Shown: in pieces, positions 8,381-16,176 of the stretch
How positions within the stretch are numbered: the stretch's first letter is position 1
Layout: the number at the start of each line of letters is the position of its first letter
Assembly (NCBI RefSeq): GCF_008065115.1
Contig: NZ_CP042913.1
Location: 4,629,278 to 4,693,277 of the forward strand
DNA length: 64,000 nucleotides
Reading direction: 5' to 3'
DNA from: Bythopirellula goksoeyrii
GTDB lineage: Bacteria; Planctomycetota; Planctomycetia; Pirellulales; Lacipirellulaceae
Translations under genes and position numbers: made by a program
The notes under the pieces: generated by a model
What the model saw: the letters and a program-made list of their open reading frames with translations, nothing else
Databases searched by the model: none
Told to the model about the DNA's origin: nothing

Positions 8381-8587
8381 TCAGTGGGTATATTCCTCAA
8401 GTGCCGACGCACAACTGCTTACGAACATTAAACCCGACCCGGCAATAAATAACCACACGCCAAAGTGTGTCGTGCCAGGCCATAAGAAAAGCACGCTTCC
8501 TAGAAAAAACAGAAAATTGCCGAAGACCCCCTCGGCAACGAAAAACCAACGGTACCGATCAAAAAATCGACGGATGAATCGCTTCAT
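8381..8587 (-). CDS. small YrhK-like membrane protein
   Basis: A 68-residue protein with a basic N-terminus (KRFIRRFFDRYRW) and two hydrophobic segments. The pattern VFGNFLFFLGSVLFLW followed by GVWLFIAGSGLMFV matches the YrhK domain, where two GSxLF-type repeats form a membrane hairpin. The function of the family is not known. It sits alone between the hairpin elements and the transposase remnants, and no Shine-Dalgarno stands out. Called on amino-acid pattern; small size keeps confidence moderate. Confidence 0.6.
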   Translation of the reverse strand: MKRFIRRFFDRYRWFFVAEGVFGNFLFFLGSVLFLWPGTTHFGVWLFIAGSGLMFVSSCASALEEYTH

Positions 8588-8749
8588 GTGTGGGAGGTCC
8601 TTGAACTAGAATCATCTATTACACTTCCTGGGTAGTCTATCAATTCTTGGCACGCTCCACAGCAGATAGACAGGAAAGAATCATGTCTATTGAATTTCTG
8701 CACCAAACTTTGACAGAGGCTGTCCCTTCCATGGAAATCGCTTCTACGA

Positions 8750-9325
8750 TTACAAAAAAGGGTTCTTTCGTAGTTTTAACGGGTGAGTCTTAGAGTTGAG
8801 GGCCTGGTGGATCCTTTTCAAGTTATAGAACGTTTCGATGTACTTGAAGACGCGGTATTTCGCTTCCTCGATGTCTTCGAAGCAATCGAACTTGGTCCAT
8901 TCATGCTTGAGAGACCAGAAGAAACGTTCCATTACGGCATTGTCATAGCAAGTTGCTGTGCGACTCATTGAACAGGTGATACCTAGCGAGTGAAGCGTCG
9001 TTTGGAAGGCGTCACTTGTATATTGGCAGCCACGATCACTGTGGATCATCAATTGCGCACCATATGGTCGACGCGATTCAATTGCATCTTGCAGGGCGCG
9101 GCTTACCAAAGAAGTCTTGAGAGTCCGGTCGAGAGTCCAGCCAACGACCTTTCGGCTAAACAAATCGAGTACCACAGCCAAGTAAACCCAACCACATTCA
9201 GTCGGTTAATACGTGATCTCAGTAACCCATTTACGATTCGGAGCGGCGGCTGAGAATTCGCGATCGAGTAGGTTAGCAGCTGGCTGCTTGAGGGGGATTA
9301 AGGGGACGCCGTCAGCGGGTTCCGT
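8750..9325 (-). pseudogene. IS3-family transposase OrfB remnant, nonsense mutated and 5'-truncated
   Basis: Reading on the minus strand gives NLLDREFSAAAPNRKWVTEI, TY, an in-frame TAA (9206-9208), then PTECGWVYLAVVLDLFSRKV and onward through HSDRGCQYTSDAF and ERFFWSLKHEW to the end of an IS3 OrfB integrase core. The rve-type catalytic residues (first D in VVLDLFS, second in HSDRG, glutamate in MERFF) remain. The stop codon splits the frame, and everything upstream of about 9300 (the rest of OrfB and all of OrfA) is missing and replaced by another transposase in the opposite direction. It cannot make an active transposase. Confidence 0.88.
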
Positions 9326-9948
9326 CGGCGGCGATCGACTCCACCGGCCTGCAGTGCGGTACAGCGAGTGCGTACTTCGTACGACGTCGGAAAAAGATCG
9401 GATCCCCTTGGAAAACCGTGGTCTACCATCACTATCCCAAGCTGGGCGTGGTCTGCGACACAAGCGATCACTTCATTCTTGCCTTTCGTGCTGACCGCGG
9501 TCCCCGGCCCGATGTGGATGAATTCCGTCCCCTCGTCTCTGATGCTCTGACACCTGTGCGGGTGTCACTGATGTCGGCCGACGCGGGGTACGATTCGGAA
9601 CCCAATCACCGCTTTGCTCGTGAAGAGCACTGCATTCGAACGATCATTCCTCCAAAGCATGGTCGCCCGACCGATAAGCCCGCAACGGGACACTACCTGC
9701 GGTTGATGCAAACCCGTTTTGACCGAGAGGCCTACCGCAACCGGGTGCAGGTCGAAACCGTAATGTCGATGATTAAGCGGCGGCAGGGGTCCCACGTAAG
9801 AGGCCGCAGCTACTGGAGCCAGTGCCGAGACCTCCGCTTGATGGCGCTGACCCACAACATCATGATTCTGTTACCAAGGTGGGTTTTCTACAGAGCCGGT
9901 CGCGAGTCATTTCAGATCAAAGGCTCCCGACGCTTATCTTTTCCTTAA
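9322..9948 (+). pseudogene. IS5/IS1182-like DDE transposase fragment 1
   Basis: In-frame sequence begins AAIDSTGLQCGTASAYFVRR, where DSTGL carries the first catalytic aspartate, continues with VVYHHYPKLGVVCDTSDHFI, the second aspartate region SADAGYDSEPN, and the C-terminal block RNRVQVETVMSMIKRRQGS with the catalytic glutamate, ending NIMILLPRWVFYRAGRE. The N-terminal third of the family (helix-turn-helix and leader) is absent, and no start codon suits a full protein. It is the C-terminal two thirds of a planctomycete DDE_Tnp_1 transposase, fused head-to-head with the IS3 remnant. Confidence 0.8.
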
Positions 9949-10085
9949 CACGCGTTCGATTGTCGACGATTGTGGCCGACGCTGGCTACGATTCCGAATC
10001 GAACCACTGTCACGCGCGGGACGATCGCAATGTTCGCACGGTGATTCCTTCCAAGCAGGGCCGGCAACGTACCCACCCGCTGGAA
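9940..10085 (+). pseudogene. IS5/IS1182-like DDE transposase fragment 2
   Basis: A short second copy of the same transposase type. LTRVRLSTIVADAGYDSESN then HARDDRNVRTVIPSKQGR aligns with the second-aspartate block of fragment 1 (SADAGYDSEPN, REEHCIRTIIPPKHGR). Similarity stops after GR at about 10065, where the sequence passes into the 3' end of a PEP-CTERM gene on the other strand. It is divergent from fragment 1, so it derives from a different element rather than from a recent duplication. Confidence 0.72.
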
Positions 10086-10795
10086 AACTGCATCGCTGCG
10101 AGTAGTCCCAACAGCCAGGTGCCGGGCTCCGGCACTGGCACGACACCACTGAGCTCGAACACCAGGTCTTGATAGTCCAGGTCGTCGTTAGGAAATGCTT
10201 CGAAGCCGACAATGTAATTCCCCACGACATTGTCTGGATGGCCGGCAGCGCCGATGATTTCGAACGTGACCATAAAATCTTGCCCACTGGGATGAGCCTG
10301 GCGGTTCGAAGACCGTAGCCCGTTGAGCCGCAACTCGAAGACATTGCCACTTTCGCTGCGTGGTATCAAGCCGCTTCCCGTCGTGGGGGGATCGATTCCC
10401 ACCGGATACAACGGCCGAGGCGAAGTAGCCACCTGCTGAAAGCCGAGAAAAGCCTGTTGAATCATGGTCGCCCGGTTATAAAAATACAGCTGCTCACTCA
10501 GCGTGGGATTGTTGAACCTGGCGACAGCCCGCACCGAAGCCTCGGCGTCCATATGCTGGAAAAAAGAATCCTGCGCATCGTCCACCCGCCGCAGGTTGAT
10601 CTCTCCATACAAAGTTTCCAGCAACGAGGGGTCCGTTCGAGTCGGCGCCAGAGGGTCTGGTCCAATAAGCTGTGGTTCGCTGAGAGTCGGGTGCAGGTTG
10701 CTAATCGGGGTCAATGCCGCCTGCGTCGCGGGAGTGGCGCCTGCCAAAACCAACAATACGACAAATAGAACACCTTGATGCGATTTCATTATCAT
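10010..10795 (-). pseudogene. PEP-CTERM protein with DUF4114-like domain, 3' end replaced by transposase remnant
   Basis: 261 codons. Signal peptide about 1-27 (GVLFVVLLVLAGATPATQAA). The region ending GFEAFPNDDLDYQDLVFEL matches the acidic core of DUF4114-type secreted domains. The sorting tail begins normally with VPVPEPGTWLLGLLAAM, but the hydrophobic helix then breaks off and the expected arginine cluster is replaced by QFSSGWVRCRPCLEG, read antisense through transposase fragment 2. The junction lies about 10066-10095. The protein could still be made and secreted but should not be processed by an exosortase, so it is marked as damaged. Confidence 0.75.
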
Positions 10796-10979
10796 GCCGA
10801 CTCCTGCAGACCTCGCAACTCCGATAGACTGTGTAATAGCTCTATACTAAGCGGAATGCAATTACCTGTCAAAGTAATCGACTACTGTGGCAGGGCTACA
10901 GAAAGAATGAACGTTGGCGGAGTTGGCCGCGAAAACAAGATAAGTGTGTCGGGAGGACTCTATAGAAGGAAATTAAGGG

Positions 10980-11822
10980 CTAACGAATTGTCGACGCCAC
11001 ATCGGGCAATTCCGCGAGAGGCCACCACGACGAATCGATCAACTGGCTGGGGCTTAGTCGCAACGAATCTCGTCGTTTGTCGATCGAGTGATTGAGTTTC
11101 TTCACTAACTTCGGCCCCTGCAGTTCGTCTTCGATCCAGCGTTCCACGGAGTTACTAAGTTCTTTGACCAAGGGGCCATGGGCATTGCTGACACGGTCGA
11201 TGCGGAACTTAGAGAGGTTCAGCGTGGCGTCGGTGACCCGTGGATCGATGACCACAGCGGGGAGCAATTCTTGTGATTCGATCTGGACGCCTATTTCGCA
11301 GTCGAGTGTAAGGTCTAATGTCGTATGGCCGACGACTTCCAATGCAATCAGATGGACGCCGTATTCGTAGACTTTAGCGCGGCCCCACAGCGAGAGATCG
11401 GCGTGGACGGCTAATGTGAATGCGACGCGGCTACCATCTAACGCGCGAAGCTGCTCGATGCGGACTTGTAGGTTGTTTTCTGGATCGGTGAGCTTGACCT
11501 TGTAATGCTTCCAGACACCATGTTTGACCTCTTTGTGACGCCGCTTGATGTCGAAGTCCTCAAACTTGAGCCCCGAGACAATTCGTTTCCGTTTGCCCCA
11601 ATCTTTGTGCTTGTCGTATTCGGTCGGGATCGAGGCGCTGACCAGGTTGGCAAAGGCGCCAGCCAGCGCTCGACTGGAGGTCGATGGGGCGTCGATATGA
11701 ACAGCGAGAGTTGGCTGAGAATCTAGCGACGCCTGCGAGGGATCAGCGATTGCTTGCGAGGCCAAGCAAAAGACCAACAAGCAATGACCAATGACCAATT
11801 TAAGGAAGTACGTAGAACTCAT
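10980..11822 (-). CDS. secreted protein of unknown function
   Basis: A 280-residue protein with a signal peptide (about 1-26, VIGHCLLVFCLASQAIA). The body is mixed charged sequence without cysteines after the signal. The segment LDLTLDCEIGVQIESQELLP and the C-terminal coiled region (LVKELSNSVERWIEDELQGP) suggest a lipid-binding-like elongated beta fold with a helical end, but no family is recognised. ATG 11820-11822 has a GAAGG nearby. The first codons and upstream bases contain repeated ATGACCAATG words (see findings). Upstream on the same strand is the cysteine-rich gene with its own terminator, so it is probably transcribed alone. Confidence 0.72.
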   Translation of the reverse strand: MSSTYFLKLVIGHCLLVFCLASQAIADPSQASLDSQPTLAVHIDAPSTSSRALAGAFANLVSASIPTEYDKHKDWGKRKRIVSGLKFEDFDIKRRHKEVKHGVWKHYKVKLTDPENNLQVRIEQLRALDGSRVAFTLAVHADLSLWGRAKVYEYGVHLIALEVVGHTTLDLTLDCEIGVQIESQELLPAVVIDPRVTDATLNLSKFRIDRVSNAHGPLVKELSNSVERWIEDELQGPKLVKKLNHSIDKRRDSLRLSPSQLIDSSWWPLAELPDVASTIR

Positions 11823-11937
11823 TGGTCATTGGGCCTTCGTCATTGGTCATTGAACATCAAACATCGCCTTGCGGCGACGGCTATAGAGTTGCAGGATGAT
11901 ACAATCTTTACGCAGTCTCTCCCCGCTGTGGTTCACC

Positions 11938-11985
11938 AAAAAAAAGAACCTGCCCCGAGCCAAAAAAGCCCGAGACAGGTCCTCA
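11938..11985 (-). terminator. rho-independent terminator of the cysteine-rich gene
   Basis: On the minus strand a roughly 14-bp stem containing ACCTG/CAGGT and GGGC/GGCTC with several G-T pairs encloses a T6 loop and is followed by eight T residues. It lies about 30 bases after the stop at 12014. Confidence 0.75.
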
Positions 11986-12013
11986 GAGGGGGAATCAAAG
12001 CGTTCACTAGGGA

Positions 12014-13063
12014 CTAGCGAACGAAGCTTGCACTAACAACCTTGCGGGGCTGAGCAATCCGAGCACTCGGATCAGCAGCTGGTGCAGGTGGGATAGGAGC
12101 AGCTTCTTCCTGAGTCTCAACCACGGTGGGCTCAGCGGAAACTGGGGCAGCAGCACGAGCACCGCTGTCGCAGCAACCACTGTCACAGCAGCCACCGTTG
12201 TCGCAGCAACCGTTGCCGCAGCCATTGCCACAGCAAGGGTCGGCACAGCCACAGCCTGGGTCGGCGATGCCACAACCTGGGTCGCAGCAAGGATCTTCAC
12301 AACCGCAACCGGGATCACAGCAGTTGCTGTGCTTCCGCTTGAACAGGCGGCTCAGAAGGCATTCCTTCTTGCAGCAGCCGCTGTTGCAGCAACCGTTGTC
12401 ACAGCATCCGCTGTTGTTGCCACAGCAGTTGTCGCCGCATCCGCCATTGCCACAGCAAGGGTCGGCACAGCCACAGCCTGGGTCGGCGATGCCACAACCT
12501 GGGTCGCAGCAAGGATCTTCGCAGCCGCAACCGGGATCACAGCAGTTGCTGTGCTTCCGCTTGAACAGGCGGCTCAGAAGGCATTCCTTCTTGCAGCAGC
12601 CGCTGTTGCAGCAACCTTTGTCACAGCAACCGCTGTCGCAGCCACCGTCGCCACAACAAGGGTCGGCACAGCCACAACCTGGGTCGCAGCATCCGCAACC
12701 TGGGTCACAGCAGTGCTCATCGCAACCGCAACCTGGGTCACAGCAATTGCTGTGCTTACGCTTGAACAAGCCGCTCAAGCAACCCTTCTTTTTGCCACAG
12801 CAGCCGCTGTTGCAGCAGCCATTGTCACAGCAACCGCTGTCGCAGCCACCGTCGCCACAGCAAGGGTCGGCACAGCCACAACCTGGGTCGCAGCATCCGC
12901 AACCTGGGTCGCAGCAGCCACATGATTTCTCACAACAAGACTGCGATGCGCAATTGTCGCAACCGCAGCCACATCCCAGCATCACGTCGAGCAAGCCGTA
13001 ACCGAAGCCTTGGCTAGCGAGACATACGCTGAAAACGAGCGCTCCCAACATGTTCCATCTCAT
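12014..13063 (-). CDS. secreted, extremely cysteine-rich repeat protein
   Basis: A 349-residue protein. Signal peptide MRWNMLGALVFSVCLASQ then GFG. The mature part is built from CCDPGCG, CADPCCG and CCNSGCC units. These fall into tandem blocks of about 70 residues separated by a basic linker (KKECLLSRLFKRKHSN, three copies with small changes). The last ~50 residues are cysteine-free, proline/alanine-rich and end KVVSASFVR. ATG 13063 was chosen because AGGAGA lies about 10 bases upstream and it begins the signal peptide. Cysteine pairs at this density suggest heavy disulphide cross-linking or metal binding in the envelope; that is inference. No family is recognised. The repeats make spurious long frames on the other strand. 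Confidence 0.82.
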   Translation of the reverse strand: MRWNMLGALVFSVCLASQGFGYGLLDVMLGCGCGCDNCASQSCCEKSCGCCDPGCGCCDPGCGCADPCCGDGGCDSGCCDNGCCNSGCCGKKKGCLSGLFKRKHSNCCDPGCGCDEHCCDPGCGCCDPGCGCADPCCGDGGCDSGCCDKGCCNSGCCKKECLLSRLFKRKHSNCCDPGCGCEDPCCDPGCGIADPGCGCADPCCGNGGCGDNCCGNNSGCCDNGCCNSGCCKKECLLSRLFKRKHSNCCDPGCGCEDPCCDPGCGIADPGCGCADPCCGNGCGNGCCDNGGCCDSGCCDSGARAAAPVSAEPTVVETQEEAAPIPPAPAADPSARIAQPRKVVSASFVR

Positions 13064-13884
13064 TGAATGACATCTCCTATGCGTAGGGGACGTACGTACT
13101 GAACGCGCCTGACGTGGTCGATCCTGCTGAGTTCGCCACACCCTCCCTGGGTTAGTCGTTGCGACTTTGGCGTGGGCGTTTGCCCGTGTGCGGTAGGTAG
13201 GCGGGAGTGTGAGGTGACCTTGCTAGGTCGGGGGGGGTCGAGGTGGGTCGTTACGGTGGGTCCCCACGGTCAGGCATCTACACTAGTCGAGCCAATCCAT
13301 GACTCGAAAAAACAGACCGGTGCAGACGCTTCCAACTATGGTGTGTCGCAAGGCGATGTTCTGGGTATCGCCCCCGACAAGAAGACGTATCGGCGAGCTA
13401 TCATAGAACCCTTGAGTCGACCGAAGTAATTTTCACGAACTGAGTTAGAACAAGTGTTAGGCAAACTTTACCGTCCAAGGGGACCTTCCCTCTGATAACG
13501 ATTTTGCCTTGCCACACAGTGTCCATGGGGCACCTTGGAAGATCGTAGAAATCTGTTATTTTAAGGGGGAATAGGAAGATTGCTTTTGCGACCGTCTACT
13601 GCTGATTCGTTGCTCCAAGGCGAAATGATAAGAATTTGCGTAATCGTTAATGTTCCCTGAGGCGTCAAACTCGGTGGTAGCATGCGATTGCGGGTGACTA
13701 TTTGTCCTTCCTTCGACGCCCTCCGTTGATCCCTACCCTGCACACCCCTCCACTGTTGGACCCCGAGTCAAGGACTATCTGGTTCATTGTCAATGCTGAG
13801 AATTGAGATTGAGCGGATCGAAATTAGATTTGACAAGACACTAGGCGTCCTCGCAATGGAAGCGAATAACCCAAGAGCTAACTC
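13064..13884. other. gene-free stretch
   Basis: About 820 bases between divergent genes. It includes a G-rich patch near 13228-13240. Short frames on both strands have no recognisable similarity or signal peptide. It should contain the promoters of the cysteine-rich gene (minus) and of the PQQ-propeller pair (plus). No operator or RNA was recognised. Confidence 0.4.
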
Positions 13885-16167
13885 ATGAAACACTACTGGC
13901 GGAATTCCGAAATACTTTCTTTCCGGCTGATTTACTGCATAACGGTTATATTGGGGATTCTTACAGAGGGCGGGAAAGTCCTTGCCGAAGATCCGCTCGA
14001 TTGGCCTAACTGGCGGGGACCCCAGCAGAATAACGCTTCGACCGAGAAGGATCTGATCGAATCATGGGATCCCGAGGGAGGGGCGGGCAGCAATTTGCTT
14101 TGGAAGAACGAAGAATTGGGAGGCCGATCGACTCCGATTGTGATGGACGGCCTGCTCTACACTATTGTCCGCGATCAGCCGGGTACCGAAGTCGAAGCGG
14201 AGAAAGTGGTTTGCGTTGATGCCGCCACTGGCGAGAAGCAATGGGAACATCGCATCAACCTCTACCTGTGTGAGGTACCCGACTCGCGGGTGGGTTGGTC
14301 TTGCTGCCTGGGTGACCCCGAGACGGGGCGAATTTATGTCCAGAGCGTCAGCGGCTATTTTTGCTGTTTGGAAGGCAAAACCGGGGAAGTCGTTTGGGAC
14401 CGTAGTCTACTCGAAGAGTTTGGCTTGATTAACACCTACGGAGGACGCACGAATGTCCCCGTTATTTTTGAAGATCAAGTACTCACTAGTGCTGTGGTTG
14501 TTGGCTGGGGAGATGCACCAAAGTATGGATTCCTGGCAAAGCCCGCTCACCGCTTCATGAGCTTCGACAAATCAACCGGCGTTATTCGCTGGATGAATGG
14601 GACAGGCATTTCGCCGTACGACACGACCTATAGTACGCCGACTGTCACCGTTCTAGGTGGTCAGGCAGCCCTGGTCTTCGGATCAGGGGACGGTGAGGTC
14701 TGGGCATTGCAACCTCGCACGGGGCAGCCGATTTGGCATTATCCCCTATCTCGCCGCGGCTTGAATGTCTCGCCGTTGGTTGTGGGGGACACGGTCTATT
14801 ATTCACAGAGTGAAGAGAATGTCATCGGAAATACTATGGGGGCATTGGTGGCGATCGATGGCACCATGTCCGGCAACCTGAGCGGCAAAGAGAAATGGTT
14901 CGTGCCGCAAATCATGTCCGGCAAGAGTTCACCCGTGATGGTGGATGGAAAGCTTTGGACGGTGGACGATCGTGCGAAACTCTATGTCTTTGATCCAGAG
15001 ACCGGCGAACAGATTGACAAGCAGGCCTTGGGCACCGCGATGCGGAGTACGCCGCTGGTTGCCGATGGCAAGGTTTACACCATTACCAATTCGGGAAGGT
15101 GGTACATCCTCAAGCCCACGGCTGATGGGGTGGAAATCGTACACAAGCTTCGGCTCGGAGAAGACAACGACGGGTCGCCAATTGTCTCGCATGGGCGGAT
15201 CTATGTGCCCACTTCGAACGCCATCTATTGTCTTGGTGATGCGAGTGTGACTCCCTCGGCTGATCCGCTTCCTCCACGGCCACAAGAAACGCCAATTGAT
15301 AAAGATCCTCAGCCTGCTCTCGTACAGGTCGAGCCCTATGATGTGCTGCTGACCCCCGGCGAAGAGCAATCCTACCAAGTTCGGCTATATAACTCGCGCG
15401 GTCAACTTTTGAAGGAGGTTCCTGCCGGTGAAGCAACCTATTCAGTAGATGGCCCCGGTACGATTAGCGTCGACGGGACTTATACGGCTCCCTCGGAGAA
15501 TGAACACCAAGTGGCCCTTGTGCAATGTAAGGTGGGTGATCTCACTGGTACAGCCAGAGTACGGGTAGTCCCCCCCCTGCCCTGGAGCTTTGATTTCGAA
15601 ACCGCTGAGGATGTGCCTCTCACTTGGATCGGAGGACGAGTCCGGTATGTGCTTCGTGACAAAGATGGTGAGCGATTTGCCGTGAAGCGAGACGAGTTGC
15701 CGACACCCAATGATCCCAACAATAAGTTGGGCACGCGTAGCCAGCTTACGATGGGTCCTGTGGACATGGCAGACTACACGATCGAGGCAGATTTCTCCCT
15801 CGAAGAGCAAGATGGCAAATTACCCGATTTTGGGCTGACGAATAGCCGTTATTCAATGACCGTGCGACCTATGAACAACGAGCTGCGTATCTATAGCTGG
15901 AGCCCCCACGATCACCGCACAAACGCCTCGGTCGAATTCGATCCTACGGCGCACACGTGGTATACAATGAAAATGCGAGTGGACCCCCAGGGCGACAAGG
16001 CGCTCGTGCGTGGCAAGCTTTGGCCACGTGGCGAAGCCGAGCCTGAGAGTTGGACTATTGAGATGGAAGACGCGGCTCCCCATCTCTTTGGAAGTCCAGG
16101 TTTGTTTGGCAAGGCAGAGGTCGCAGAAATCTTCGTGGACAACATTAAAGTCTATCCCAATAAGTAG
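13885..16167 (+). CDS. exported PQQ-like beta-propeller with C-terminal concanavalin-like domain
   Basis: A 760-residue protein. An N-terminal signal segment (about 14-34) is followed by WPNWRGPQQN, the opening motif of planctomycete PQQ-like propellers. Repeats of the type VVCVDAATGEKQWEHR, FMSFDKSTGVIRWMNG and LYVFDPETGEQ run to about residue 450. A proline-rich linker and an immunoglobulin-like beta domain (about 470-565, SYQVRLYNSRGQ) come next, and residues 565-760 look like a concanavalin/LamG-type sandwich (SFDFETAEDVPL...EIFVDNIKVY). There is no visible dehydrogenase cysteine pair, so it is more likely a binding or scaffold protein than a PQQ enzyme. It is separated by 9 bases from the next propeller gene. 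Confidence 0.85.
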   Translation: MKHYWRNSEILSFRLIYCITVILGILTEGGKVLAEDPLDWPNWRGPQQNNASTEKDLIESWDPEGGAGSNLLWKNEELGGRSTPIVMDGLLYTIVRDQPGTEVEAEKVVCVDAATGEKQWEHRINLYLCEVPDSRVGWSCCLGDPETGRIYVQSVSGYFCCLEGKTGEVVWDRSLLEEFGLINTYGGRTNVPVIFEDQVLTSAVVVGWGDAPKYGFLAKPAHRFMSFDKSTGVIRWMNGTGISPYDTTYSTPTVTVLGGQAALVFGSGDGEVWALQPRTGQPIWHYPLSRRGLNVSPLVVGDTVYYSQSEENVIGNTMGALVAIDGTMSGNLSGKEKWFVPQIMSGKSSPVMVDGKLWTVDDRAKLYVFDPETGEQIDKQALGTAMRSTPLVADGKVYTITNSGRWYILKPTADGVEIVHKLRLGEDNDGSPIVSHGRIYVPTSNAIYCLGDASVTPSADPLPPRPQETPIDKDPQPALVQVEPYDVLLTPGEEQSYQVRLYNSRGQLLKEVPAGEATYSVDGPGTISVDGTYTAPSENEHQVALVQCKVGDLTGTARVRVVPPLPWSFDFETAEDVPLTWIGGRVRYVLRDKDGERFAVKRDELPTPNDPNNKLGTRSQLTMGPVDMADYTIEADFSLEEQDGKLPDFGLTNSRYSMTVRPMNNELRIYSWSPHDHRTNASVEFDPTAHTWYTMKMRVDPQGDKALVRGKLWPRGEAEPESWTIEMEDAAPHLFGSPGLFGKAEVAEIFVDNIKVYPNK

Positions 16168-16176
16168 GCATTCTTT

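Noticed and set aside
8166-8609. Plus-strand frame of 147 codons
   Set aside because: It runs through the REP-like hairpin and is antisense to the YrhK-like gene, which has the better protein pattern.
12126-13001. Long plus-strand frames rich in QQPLSQQ and ATAVAAT repeats
   Set aside because: They are antisense readings of the cysteine-rich repeats. Repeat DNA without stops in one frame tends to be open in others; they have no start signal or family.
13172-13429. Plus-strand frame of 85 codons after the cysteine-rich gene promoter
   Set aside because: Composition is irregular, it crosses a G-rich patch and nothing resembles a known domain.
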